Part shown: piece after piece, positions 19,386-31,400 of the stretch
Layout of the letters: every line of letters starts with the position of its first letter
Position numbering within the stretch: position 1 is the first letter of the stretch
NCBI GenBank assembly: GCA_947311845.1
Contig: CAMZMU010000096.1
Coordinates: 20,126,288 to 20,190,287 of the forward strand
Length of the DNA: 64,000 bases
Reading direction: 5' to 3'
Source: Poa pratensis
Lineage: Eukaryota > Streptophyta > Magnoliopsida > Poales > Poaceae
Program-made: the position numbers and the translations under genes
The notes under the pieces: generated by a model
The model's input: the letters and a program-made list of their open reading frames with translations, nothing else
Database searches by the model: none
Told to the model about the DNA's origin: nothing

Positions 19386-21869
19386 AGTTCTGTTTCTCTT
19401 CTCATTTTTTCCTTCTAGATTCATATCACTTGTGAACAAAAAGAAGAGGGTAACTATCGTGGATTAGTATTTTTTTTGTTGATGATCCAGAAAATTATTT
19501 GATGTTCTGTTTGCATTGTTTCATGATCCGTAGTACTTGTAAGTGTATAGAGTACACATAATCCCAATGGCCCGGTGATTACGTTCATGTTTTCTATGGA
19601 TGTGATTTGCTTTTATTTGATACTTTCAAGATGTATTTGGTTCCTATCTGAAATTGCTTCAGTAAATGGTTACATATTTTCTTCTGGACCGGTCGGTTCC
19701 TTCTCAAGATAAAAAATTGCAGGGTAATTAAAATATCCAAAGCGCTCGATTCTAAATTGAATAATTAAAAAGTTAAATGTTCTCCAAGATGAGAAATGAA
19801 TTTGTTTTGAAATGTAAAGTGTGCTAAAAAACTTGAAAGACCTCTTGATACGAAATAGATTTTCTTATGGACGTTTTTGTAAAATGTTAGCTCCAACTTG
19901 AAGCAACCAAACAGAACGAATGGTGTGCGATGAGAAAGATACCCAAATGAGGTTGTAGACTTGCTTTTTCGATCAAAACGATCAAACTTAGCATCGTCCG
20001 CGGTGAAGAACCGGTGAGTCCGTGGCGGTGCTCGGAGGAAGCTCACGGTTTAGGACCAGGTATGCACGTTGTAGAGGTTTTCCAGCGACCGGTGCACGAT
20101 GCGGGGTAGAGGAAGGGCGGTAGCTGCGCGCGATGTGGAGTAGGGGAGGCGACGATGACGCATAGGGGGAGGCGATGTTGAAGACGTGCGTTGCACGTAC
20201 ATGCCCATTAGTCAAATCTAGCAAGTCAACACTTGAAATCATAAATCAATATTGAGCTGTAAGGAGTATCACCTGGATACCTAAAATATTCTCTTTATTT
20301 GTAATCTCTAAATAGACTGCCGATTATTCAGTGTTCTCATTGCGTGACCAAAAACGTATATCAGTTATCAAGTCATGTCTAGCTTGAATCATCTGAATTG
20401 CTTTATCCCAGGCACTGTACCATTCCAAGTACCGTTTGCTTCTAATTGGCTGCACTCTTTTAGAAACATGGCATGGTGGCTGGCATCAATTTTAAAAATG
20501 ATTTATTTCAAACACCGCGGAAGGCTGTTGTCAGATTGCTTGCATATCAGCTGCAGAAAGACGGTAGGGTATTCGAGAACAGTGCACAACATTGCAGGCT
20601 AACCCACAGGATAGGAGTGCAAATCTAAGCACCACTCCCCATCTAGTTTGTAGTCTGTTCGCTTGGCGTTCTACCCTACCTCAGGCCTGTTCTTGACGGG
20701 TCGAAGGAACCCCCAGCAACAGTTACATCATCAACCATGAGGGATCGAGAAAGGTGCAGAGCGGATCGTGGAATCTGAGTTGCACAGAGTTGCATCACTT
20801 GAAAGCTGAAACGCAGACATAAAATTCTCTGTCGACGGCGTCAGTAACAATGACGACCGAGATTTTCATCAGGTGAGGCGCCACTCCGCCGTCGAGATGC
20901 CACGATGTGAGGAAGCGCCGCGGCCATCTCTTCCAATAATCAACTGTCATGTCGGCCCGACGTGTCTCCCTCCGAGAGCTGCTGCTGAGGTGCCGGTTGA
21001 GCGCGACGCAGAGAAGGGGCGTCCCGGCGAGCTCGACGCAAGAGATCCCAGGAGCGACTAACTCCGGCCTCCGACACCTCGACCCCCCTCCGTCCTGCAA
21101 CACCACGGCAGAAGGGCGTTGTAAAGGAAGAGGAGTGTTCAGCGTGGGCGTGCGGTCCTCGATGGCTGCGACGTGTCCCAGAGCGACTAACTCCGGCCTC
21201 CGGAACCTCGACCCCGCCTCCGTCCTGCAACACCACGGCACGACCCCAGGCCTCCTCTCCGCGCCAGCCATCAGCAGCCGTCGCCCTGCACCAGCACGAC
21301 AAGCTCGATGCGGAGGTTTGAGGGTGGCGCCGAGGGCCTTGAGGCAGGGGATTGGAGGGCGACGCGGACGAGCTTGATTCGAAGGAAGGGGCGGGGTCGG
21401 AGAGCACGAGGAGGCAGGGGATGCGAGTGGGCGACACCGGCGAGCTCGAGGCAGGGATGGGGAGGCGGCACGGCTCTCCGGGTCGTCTCTGCTTTCCCAT
21501 GTGAGCGATGGGAACGATGCGAATCGTTTTTTTCACTTAGACGGTGGCAGCGGCTGTAAATTCTTCCAAAACACAGGGATAGAATCGGAAACTAAAAATA
21601 ACGTACCAACCATCACCTCTAGCTATATTATATAGTAGAGAAGAGATAGAGAAGAGATTAGGTATAGATAAAGGTCTAATTGTCGCAGCCAGGAAGAAAA
21701 AGTTAAGAGCCCAACCCAATAGGCTTCTTTCAGAAGTTTCAGCCCATATACATAGCGCACGTGTAACGAGGAATCTCTTCCCACTGTCTTGCCAAGCCCG
21801 GCGGTCCGCACCCCCAGTAACACGCCGCCGCCGCCCCCCACCTCGCCGGCGTTCGACCGACTCGCCGCC
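19386..21869. other. Unassigned sequence upstream of MED20, with possible Helitron ends
   Basis: From 19386 to about 19980 it is AT-rich. From 19980 to 20210 it is GC-rich, ending in 'gcgttgcacgtacatgcccattag', reminiscent of grass Helitron 3' ends. From 20880 to 21540 it is GC-rich again, with long overlapping frames on both strands but no motif I recognise. An imperfect tandem duplication lies at about 21053-21242. On the minus strand, TCTCTACTATATAATA starts at 21641, a Helitron-like 5' end. MED20 promoter elements presumably lie between about 21650 and 21869. Confidence 0.4.
21053..21242. repeat. Imperfect tandem duplication in GC-rich sequence
   Basis: The phrase 'gcgactaactccggcctcc', followed by a near-identical 'acctcgacccc...ccgtcctgcaacaccacggca', occurs at about 21053 and again at about 21182, a spacing of about 129 bases. 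Confidence 0.75.
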
Positions 21870-23772
21870 ATGGCTCCCGCAAAGTGGTACCGTACTCTCG
21901 CCTCTCTCCCTCCCCTCTCTTCCCACGGCGCCCCGCCACCATCTCACCCCGTCCGCTGCGCAGGCTGATGCACTGGCACCCGAACCCTGGAGCGACGCTC
22001 AACAGCCAGATCCTGGCGGAGGCCTGCGGCTGCGCGGAGTCCATCGGCGGCATAAAGGACGGCCGCTGGAAGACCGCCATCTTCTTCTACCGCCCGATTG
22101 CGAGGGAGACGTCCGCGAGCGGGGCGCAGCAGCAGCAGCAGGCCCCCGACGTGCCCCGCGACCTCCTCGGCGTCGCCCTCCACGAGCGGCCCGGCCTCTA
22201 CTTCTCCATCCTCCGGGCACAGCACCTCGTCCTGCAGGCTGATGCCGCATTCCCCCAGGTCATGGAGAAGCTCCAGTCCTACAAGGCCCACGTCACCCTC
22301 AACTTCGAGGTGATTTCCCGACCCTTCCACTTTCGACTAAATTCTTGAATTTCACGTAGCAAGTTTCATCTCCTATTTTATTTATATTGTGCTTATGCTA
22401 TTATACTGTGCTTGTTGCATTTCATCATATTGAAAGTTCAGTCTATTCACACGCTAATTATTTATCAGTTCCCATCTATAGGGATTTCAGTATCAACTGG
22501 GTGATTTTTGCTTGAGGATAGGAAAATGTGTTCCTAACAATTCTGAAACACTCAGAGGAATCATGATGGAGGTACTCTTATTGATCTTTTTTCCCCGTTT
22601 TCTTTTCTACTCATACCCTGCTGGCCTTAATCGTATGATTGACTAGTTGATTATCTGACTTCTCTTGGTAAAAAATGAGAGTCAGACCAAATGGAGTGAA
22701 ACTATTGTGTATTTTAGGTTCATGTACTATTAGTGGAAGTTTGGGAGTTTTGATGCTTAGATTTTCAAATGATTTCTAGATTTATATAGGTCCAAGTAGT
22801 CTGGAATTTCCTCTATTGATAAGTAAAAATATATGACCTGCTTCTTTTTAGTACTTTATTGCGAGTCAAATACAATTTAACTATGTTGAGCTTGTTGAAC
22901 TTTAGCAGATGCAGATGGTTTTCTTTGATCACCTGCATGATTTAATTTTATAGAACACCTTCTGAGTTTGAATTTTTTCAGGCTGTTGACATCCTTTTTG
23001 TCAATAGCTTAAATGCCATCTCGTTATCTGGACATATGTAAATATGTGTTATGGTCTACACCTTTGTTTGTGTAATTAGCTGAAATTCTTAATTGGAGGA
23101 AGTAAAAACTAGATGAAATGTAATATGTATGTTGTATTGACCTGTCTGTAACTGTTCCGTTTGTGAACCATCAGTGCTTTCCTTTTGCCACTGTTACTCA
23201 AGTTAGCGGGGAAAAGAATAGCGATAATAAAATTTTGTGGTCTCTCCAATATTTCTGGGAACAAGGAATTTTGGCATATTCGAAATTTTCTAATCTGATA
23301 CTTTGACCAGGAAAAAAATGATTTGCCTTTTTTTGTGCACCATGACGTGCAAATTTCCCACCAAAGCACAAAGAAATCCAGTATATTGTGGGTACTTCTA
23401 ATATCCTCTAATTTTAGTTTCAAAATGTTCTACCGGTTCATACAAATTTGAGAACCCACAAAGAAATCCAGTTTTGAGGTTTTTTTGTCTGAGATCATTC
23501 CCATGCCTGCGATGCTGACATTAACTTTATTGTTGCTTTTGATGCAGGTAGAGTATTATCCCCTATCTTCCGTTGAGAAGTCCAGGGCAATCATGATGGA
23601 CTTCTTTGACATATGGCAGGAAACACTCGCAAAGAAGTCGCTCCCTGGTCGTTTCATCCATGTAGAGTCTAATTTTGCAGAGTGGGGTCTTTCGGATCAC
23701 TATTCTTGCCAGCACACCGCAGCTCAGTATGCTATCTGCTTGCAACAACTTAGGTCAGCTGTGAGGGGCTAA
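21870..23772 (+). CDS. MED20: Mediator of RNA polymerase II transcription subunit 20
   Basis: There are four coding exons: 21870-21886, 21964-22309, 22482-22571 and 23548-23772. All introns are GT-AG, and together they give 225 residues, the usual length for plant MED20. The start MAPAKW joins [15 protein letters not shown] across the first, 77-base intron. The order is conserved: [20 protein letters not shown], a small glutamine run, [52 protein letters not shown], then [19 protein letters not shown] and a C-terminal [17 protein letters not shown]. This is the TBP-related-factor fold of MED20, which pairs with MED18 in the head module of Mediator in the nucleus. The tiny first exon (17 coding bases) is easy to miss in automatic annotation. 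No disabling change is seen. Confidence 0.95.
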
Positions 23773-24690
23773 GTTCTGTAGGTGAAAGTTTCAGAATATC
23801 ATGATGTTTAACCTGTTGACACGATCCTGATAACTTCAGCATATGGCAGTACGTGTATCTTACGTGATGGAATTTAATCGATCTGTACGTCTAAGTTAGC
23901 CCTTCCCCTACCAGATTTGTGATGTTGACCTTATTTGCTTGCAAGGAATGTCAAGTGGTAATGGTCATTTGAGCAACTGAGTGGTTGTGACCTGTGTTCT
24001 CATGAACTCTGTGTATGAATTGTAATATGAACATATATGGATAGCTTGCCTATTTTAGATCAGGTCAAGATATCAGCCTACTTGAAGGGAAGTCTATGGC
24101 CCATATACACCCTTTCGTGATTCTGTATTACAAAGATTCTCAAAAAAATCATGCTTCTACAAATTGTTAATTTAGGTTTACTAGCTAAGTGTCCGCTCGT
24201 TGCTGTGGATCTATCTCCCTGCCCGAGCACTGTGTTGCAATGGAATAAACAGCTATGCATAGAAATATTTATTGTAAGGGGCAATCTATTTCATATATCA
24301 TGTGTCGTGCATCACATAAGTTGGTTCCCACGATGTTGTCTTGGTGTTTTTCACTCAAACGAGAACACGGAATTCAGTTGATGTGCTGCAACCTTGCATA
24401 GATAGCTTATGTATGCAGATTACACACATCAATTAAACACCCATTTCTTTTAGTGAAGCTAATTCTTGCGTGTACGTACTCATGATCAAAGGTTAGTTTC
24501 AACAGTGCTAATAACAATTTGAAGATATAAAGATCAATGATAAAAACTCTAGGTTAACATAGTACCTACTACCTCGAAATGTAACATGTTTTGGTAGCCA
24601 GTTTAGCCTACCAAACGAACAGATATAGTAATAGATACTAGTTGTGTGCCCGTGCGTTGGCGGCAAGGTTCCCTGCTCGGCTGGTTGCGC
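23773..24690. other. MED20 3' UTR and intergenic sequence
   Basis: There is no further coding sequence. The MED20 3' UTR probably extends several hundred bases. At 24636-24660 the sequence 'actagttgtgtgcccgtgcgttgg' occurs, a phrase widespread in cereal repeats and similar to reversed Helitron 3' ends. It marks the start of a repeat-derived region. Confidence 0.5.
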
Positions 24691-27490
24691 TGCTACTATC
24701 CGGGCCTGAGCCTCCATGTGTGGCCTGACGGCAGTGACGTACTCCAAGCGAAATCTTTGCATCGAATGGTTCGGTGCCGATTACGGCGGTGCCTTAAGCA
24801 TCGTGGTCCTTCTTGAAGGCGTCATTGTGGAGCTACGTCCCTCCTGTCGCAAGTTTCAAGTGATTCCGGGTGAAAATCCAAGCTCTTTGAGCGGGCGATG
24901 GTGACATCTATGTCGCTACCTTCTTGAAGGTGCTCTTTGGAATCTTTGACCCTTGTGGTGGCAGGTTTGCGACAGCTGCGCGGTTGCTTTGCAGTCCAGG
25001 GCGGCGGATGCCGGAGTGGCGGCTCCGGACGGTGGATGTGCGGGCGGCGGCCTCGGATGGCCTTGCGGCGATGGCTCTATGGGGTTTTGTCGTGGCATAG
25101 CAAGGCATGGGTGGCGCCCTGGAGCTACGAGGGTAGCGAGTTTGTCTGCCCGGCCCGGTCGACGCTATCGGAAGGTTGGTTGGGCTCCATGTCAGCACAC
25201 GGGTCCTTCTGAATGGCGTGTCGGGCCCTCCTATCTGGCACAGACGAGGGCTCCGCCAGGGCGACCCGCTATCGCCGCAGCTATTCGTGCTCGCTGTCGA
25301 TGTGTTGGGGAAGATTGTCAAACGTGCTCTCGACATGAGCATCCTGGCACGGCTGCACCCCACCCGTGCCATGCCATCCATGTCTCTGTACGCCGACGAC
25401 GTCGTGCTATTCTGCCATCCTACACCCAACGACGTCAATGCAGTGAAGGAAATCCTACACATGTTCGGCCGTGCCTCCGGCCTGAAGGTGAACTACGCCA
25501 AGAGCTCTGCGTCGCTGCTGAATTGTGAGACCGACGAAGCGACACCAGTCATCGCGCATCTGTGATGCCCCATCGTGGAATTGCCGATTACATATCTCGG
25601 CATCCCATTGACGCTGCGCCGGCCCACGGCAGCGCAACTCCAGCCACTGGTCGACGGCATCGCGGGGCAACTTCCGGTCTGGAAGGCAGGCCTGATGAAC
25701 AAGACTGGGCGTATCGCAATGGTCAAATCGGTGCTGGGTGCCATCCCGGTGCACCAGCTGCTCGCTTACGCGCCCCCGAAGAAAACCCTCAAGCAAATCG
25801 AGAAAATCGAGAGAGGGTTTCTCTGGGCAGGTCGTGCCGCTGCCAATGGAGGACACTGCCATGTCAACTGGCGTCGCGTTTGCCGCCCCACCCACCTCGG
25901 CGGCCTAGGCGTCCAAGACCTAGAGCGCGCGGGGCTCGCGCTCCGCCTACACTGGCTCTGGTTCGCACGAACTGACAGCAACCGTGCGTGGAGTGGGCTT
26001 GACCTGTAGTTCTTCGCCCAAGAACGCGCGTTATTCTTCACAGCAACCACGATGGTGGTGGGGAACGGCTTAACGGCACGTGACAAGGATATACATCTCG
26101 GGTACCCTACCATAAGGGTACCTGGTGCACGTGTCGACTAAGGCCCAACTATCAAGAGCCTACATGAAGCCCATGACGAAATACCCAACAAGATGGAGTA
26201 CCCTCCAAGATTAGACATAAGCATAGTCGGTTTATGTTTCCTTACATGTAAACAGGGTCGGTTACGGACTGCCGAGACCCAGCCTCTTATAAAGGCTGGG
26301 AGGGCCGTCGATCCTGGACAAGCAATACTCGAACCACCAAAGCCCTAGCGAGATCGACATCTCGCCGGAGCTCCCATGTAATCGCATAATCTCACACAAT
26401 CAATACCAGACAAGCAGAAAGTAGGGTCTTTACCTCCACCCGAGGGGCCTGAACCTGGGTAAATCTTTGCCTCTGCTTGTCAGCCGACGAAACTACCAGT
26501 ACTACCACGTTCTCTCCCCATAATCTCAACCCTAGGTCCTAACCATGAGATTTGATGAGTTAACCACTCGTCAGCACGCTTTTGGCAAGACCGCTGGATC
26601 AATGGCAGGTCCATCCTCGAACTCGCTCCTGCCCTATATGCCTGTATCCCAAAGCGACGCCGCAAAGCCAGAACCGTTGCTGACGGCCTCCAGAACAACA
26701 ACTGGGTGCGGGACATACAAGGAACCTTGGGCATTGCGGAAATTGGCCAGTACGTCCAGATTTGGCTGGCGATCGAACACTCTGTCCTCACGGACACGCC
26801 CGATTAGCTGCTCTGGAGATGGACGGCAAGCGGAAAATACACGACGAGCTCCGCCTACCAGGCCACGTTCCAAGGATCGATCACCTGCCCCGCTTGGAAA
26901 CTCACGTGGAAGACTTGGGCGCCGCCGAGAGTCAAATTTTTCCACTGGCTGGCCAATCTTGACCGCTGCTGGACTGCTGATCGCTTGGCGCGACGAGGCC
27001 TACCGCACCTGCTGCCCCTTGTGCGATCAAGCTCCTGAAACAATGCGACACCTCCTTTTGGAATGTCCATTCACCAGACAAATCTGGCACGAGATCCTTG
27101 CCTGGCTACGCGTGCCGATCGCGGCGCCGTATCAGGAGAACTCCCTGGCAGAGTGGTGGACCAAGACCAAGACCAACACACCCAAGCCAATGCGTAAGGG
27201 CCTGGCCTCTATCGCCCTCCTTACGCCTTGGATGATCCGGAAACTTCGTAATGACTGTGTCTTCGAAGGAGTGCAGCCTCTCGTGCACAATCTGGTGTCC
27301 AAGATCAAAGAGGAGGCTCGGCTATGGGCAAGGGCAGGCGCTTTAGGCCTGAGAGTTCTGCTGCCACCCACCTGGGATGTGCACTGAGTCATGTAATTTG
27401 AAAATTTGCCTCCTAGGAGGATTGTAAACAAACACTCTACCTTTTCAATAAAATGAAACGCAAAGGTTCTTTGCGTTTTCGCTAAAAAAA
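24690..27490 (+). mobile_element. LINE (L1-clade non-LTR retrotransposon), 5'-truncated and decayed
   Basis: From about 25176 the plus strand encodes the C-terminal half of a plant L1 reverse transcriptase, with WHRRGLRQGDPLSPQLF, then YADDVVLF at about 25390 (the catalytic YxDD box), and SGLKVNYAKSS and TYLGIPL motifs. LARRGLPH precedes a Cys-rich zf-RVT domain near 27015-27100 (CCPLC...MRHLLLECPFTRQIW). Stops interrupt the frame: TGA at 25563, TAG at 26007 and TAG near 26803, plus a frameshift near 27000. The 3' end has the usual 'tgcctcctaggaggattgtaaacaaac...gcaaagg' tail and a short poly(A) at 27485-27492. The stretch 24690-25175 is GC-rich and may belong to this or another LINE. No target duplication was found. 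A solo LTR is nested at 26081-26573. Confidence 0.88.
26081..26573. mobile_element. Solo LTR inserted in the LINE
   Basis: This 493-bp segment begins TGACAAGG and ends CTCGTCA, so its ends form the short inverted repeat TGAC/GTCA. Perfect 5-bp duplications GCACG flank it (26076-26080 and 26574-26578). Removing it and one duplication restores the LINE codons ARFWQDRW. A promoter-like 'cttataaagg' at about 26285 and the downstream phrase 'tttacctccacccgaggggcctgaacctgggtaaa', common in Triticeae LTRs, suggest plus-strand transcription. It is a solo LTR left by recombination between two LTRs. Confidence 0.9.
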
Positions 27491-27492
27491 AA

Positions 27493-28110
27493 TGGTGATC
27501 AGTTCGTGTGTAGTATGCAACAGTGCGCAATATATTTTGGTGGCATTTGCTTTCTGCGCATTGTGACATGAACAACCTGCATAATGCGTGTGTTTTCGTT
27601 GTCACGCAGGTAAAGCTGAAGCGTGTTATTAGATCAGGCCTTCTGGGCATTGAGGGAGATGTCCACACGAGTCAGTTCTATCGTCCAATTCAGTATTTTG
27701 GATTAGAAAGGGAGCATGCAGAGGATGGCTGCGTTCTGTTCTTTTCTGGAAGAATTTGGCATGCCATTGGTGCTTTGATCAGAGTCCGATGAAGTTTGGT
27801 GCACTATCTTGTCCAGCACTCTAGTTAAGTGCTAGTATTACTGTTGTGTGAAGATGATTTGTGAAAATGAAGCTTGTATGTTAGGCTGATGGAAAGACCA
27901 AGGGGATTTTATCTTCCATTGTGAAAAAAGCGTGTACTCTACATGTTATCCTGTTGCTATTTGTGGACAAAAAAAAGTTTTTCATGGCTGTTCTTACTAT
28001 GTAATCACTAGGTCCGAGTCTCAGGCTCATATGGGCTTTGCCGCCGTTATTGCTGATGATGGCCAATCAGCCAATCTTCGAGGAGCCAAGGATCAGATCA
28101 GAACAACGGT
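27493..28110 (+). pseudogene. Relic of an F-box gene: last intron end, last exon and 3' UTR
   Basis: This region matches 31523-32070 closely, which is the last exon and 3' UTR of the downstream F-box gene. The acceptor 'gttgtcacgcag' is followed at 27610 by GTAAAGCTGAAGCGTGTTATTAG, which in the gene's splice phase encodes KAEACY-stop, ending at 27632. The downstream copy encodes KAEAYY-stop. The longer frame to 27792 is in a different phase and is not conserved in the copy at 31606, so I treat it as UTR. The upstream exons of this copy are gone. The LINE tail abuts it directly at 27492. Confidence 0.72.
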
Positions 28111-28423
28111 AGTAGCTAATTATTTTCTGTGTTTTGGCAGAAACAAGCTACTCAAAATATATGGAGTAATAGATATGGATTTGCTGGAATTTTCCTGACT
28201 AACGAAACACATTATGTAGAGGCGTAGAGCATATGTCAAAATTTCTCGAAAATATAAACAGCCGTCCCATGCCGACAAGCCTGGTGCTGTCGCAGGCCGG
28301 CATGACCTTCTGTTCTTTCTCCCGCGATTTTCTCCCTCGTCCGCGCGCCAAATTTCCAAACCACCGCCGATACCGCGCCCCCTCAAAACCCTAGAACCGC
28401 GCCGCCGCGAGGTCACCGGAGAA

Positions 28424-31400
28424 ATGCCGCCACCGAGTCGCTCTCGCAAGAGGCGCAGGGGCGGCCGGGCGACCGAGGCCGCTGCGCCGGAGGCGGAGGC
28501 GGCCGCCCTGATCTCCCTGCCCACGGACGTCCTCGACGAAATCCTCACCCGCCTCGGCATCCGCGACGCCGTCCGCACATCGGCGCTCTCCCGGGCCTGG
28601 CGACGCCGATGGGAGGCCCTCCCGTCCCTCGACCTCCGATTTCACCGCCTCGAGGACGACAAGGGCGCGCCGAAGGGGCTGGGGGGCGTCGACGGCATCC
28701 TCCTCCGCTGCCCCGGCCGCGTCCGGCTCTTCGACGCGGAGATTGACGAGCCCTACGCAGGCCGCATCCACGACTGGCTCTGCGTCCTCTCCCGCCGAGG
28801 TGTTGAGGTCCTCGACCTCAGCTTCAACAACCACAGCTTCCCCGCCCTCCCCACTTCCGTCTTCTCCTGCAGCCGGCTGACCTCACTCAGTCTGTTCGGC
28901 TGCTCCATCCCGCTCCTACCCCCGGGCTTCGTGGCCTTCCCGGAGCTGAGAAAATTTACTCTCATGAACGTCCGTTTACATGACTACGGAGAGTACCAAC
29001 TCGAGGAGATCATTGACACATCCCCCTTACTTGATTTTCTAGTACTTACCGATGTTTACTTCGGTGGCGACTACATCAGAAAATGGGTGATTCGGGCGCC
29101 CAATCTCAGTCACTTCACGATTTGTTCGGAAAACAATTATGGCTGGGTCCTCAGGGAGTTGATATCCCTGCGTTCTGCCGTCATTGATTTGAATGATTTT
29201 GTTGGTCACAGTGATTTCGCGAAGTTTATGTCAGGGCTTGTTCAAGTTAGGAAGCTTCTGGTCGTCTCATGCAATGCACTGGTAAAAGCTTATGTCCCTC
29301 CCTGTTAATTTTATCTCCCTAGTCTCTAGTTTGGCTGAATCGATTGAAACCTTGTTCAAGTTAGGGACCAGATTTGCTGATTCTTTTAGGCAACAATATT
29401 AGACTACAAACAGTAAAGTAAATGTAACTTGCCTTAAGTGGCCTCAACTGCACAAGGTTGATTACTTACAAAACATAGTACAACAAGGGGCCATATGTTA
29501 TTCGATGTGGTAAAAAACCTGTGACACATTGAGGTACCCCATTTCGAAAAAGCTTAGGTTTTGTTTTTATGAGACGAGCCAAGATGTCTAGGCCGGCCCC
29601 CTATATTGTCGAAGGATTTCTTTTCCTACCGCTGGGCTCGGCTTCTTTCAGCCTAGCTCCGACCAATCGACTAACTAATTTTTCTTGGGTAATGTCATGT
29701 TTTTTCCCCATTTTCACCTAGAAATTTCCCCAATAAGATCATTTCTGCAATGTACCATGAAAGTTAATGGCTGTTTGTATTTGTTTTATTACTGTTGTGC
29801 ATTATGAACTACGTATGTTCTAAATAATTGTAAATGCATTGTCCCATGACCATGGTCAATATTCATTTGCATATATTCTACGTTTTTATCTTGTGTTTTA
29901 AGTTACACCGTGACTTTGTGAATAGGACTATTATATTCTTTTCCTTTCCTTTTGCTACATTTTTTTATTCTGTGTGGTTTCGTTTGCCGAGCCTTTTAAC
30001 ATTTAGAATCTCCTTTTACTTATAAAAACAGGGTTCATCATTTTGTTTTCATTGCTCATTTATTCTTGTGATGCATCAAGTTCAAGTCCTGACATTATCC
30101 TTTTTATATTTCTTTCTCCTATTTTTCAGCCAAGAGCTAAGATACCGGAGATACATCTGTGCACCTTTCACAACTTGAAGAGCCTGAAGTTGCACGTGCA
30201 CTTTTGTGAACAGCCCCAAATTATGTTAATTTTTTGCTTATTAAAGAGCGCCCCCAATCTTGAAAAACTCAAAATAGAGGTAATGATGAATGTTTGTTTG
30301 CCATACAAAATGTTCGTATTTACATTGTTTGAAGGTCATTTTGCTGCTTCCATTTAATTTCCTTATTTTTATTTCATCTGTGAAGATCTATGATGAGGAG
30401 GAGCAGAAATTTGAGGCAAATGGAGAATTTCAAAATACATTATGGACTGATGGCATGTGTGCCAACCTTCAGGTTGTGCAGATGACCGGTATTAATTTGC
30501 GTCCAAATGAAATGTTCTTTATAGAGCTCCTTCTCTCTAAAGCAAGGCTTCTTCAAACATTATCTATTAGTCATGGCGAGAAAATTGTGATGTCTAGTGA
30601 GGATGCTCTCAATGAATTACTAAGATACAGAAGAGCTTCAGCTGAAGCTCAGGTTCTATTTAAAGGTAAACAATCTTGATTTCGGACAGTACATTTCATC
30701 TATTGCATTCTTTTGTCTACTTCAAACTATGGATTAAATGCATGACATTAATAATTTTTAAATTACCCCTTATTAGTGCGTTTCACATTTTATTTCACAT
30801 TTCCTTATAGCTATGCTGTCACACTTTGCTGAAGTTCTTTGTGGAATCTGTTTAATTCTGGGCCTTCTGTATAATCAGACATCCACGGTCTGCCTCCAGA
30901 TATCATATATACTATACAAAGTGCTCAAAATTGAAAATTTGACCATTCCCTTTCGGCTTCACTTTTATTTCACATCTTTACCATTAGATATGATGTTTTA
31001 TATAATATCAGATGGAACTGAATCACCCTAGGTTCAAGAATCATGACATGAACAGGGACAAAATAATAACACGCCAAAAGGGAGTGTTTAACTTGGATTC
31101 AGTTGTACTTTGTTCATATCATCCACACTTTTGGTACTTACAAAATTGGCGTTGTGCTACTGCTAGTTCCCCCTTTTGGTTTATTCGGTCAGTGCTAGGC
31201 TGTACAAGTGGATTGATTTCATTTTCCATGCGTGCTTTGCCATGGCAATTCCCTTTTTTTAACAATCGCAGAATCTCTGCTGCATTCATTAATAAGATAA
31301 GATAATACAAACACCAATCAGAAATGGGTGAGGCACCTCAACAACTGAAAATTAGGCATACCAACACTGCAAGCAGCTTAAACCATTGGATCCTGGACTT

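Noticed and set aside
21944..22330. A minus-strand 128-codon frame antisense to MED20 exon two
   Set aside because: It is a shadow of a GC-rich exon with no recognisable motif.
24636..24662. 'ctagttgtgtgcccgtgcgttgg' as a Helitron 3' end on the minus strand
   Set aside because: No matching 5' end was found to the right, so it is kept only as a repeat-like phrase.
27523..27792. An 89-codon plus-strand frame (ending IWHAIGALIRVR)
   Set aside because: In the duplicated copy at 31606 this frame is broken early. The in-phase short exon is conserved instead, so it is UTR.
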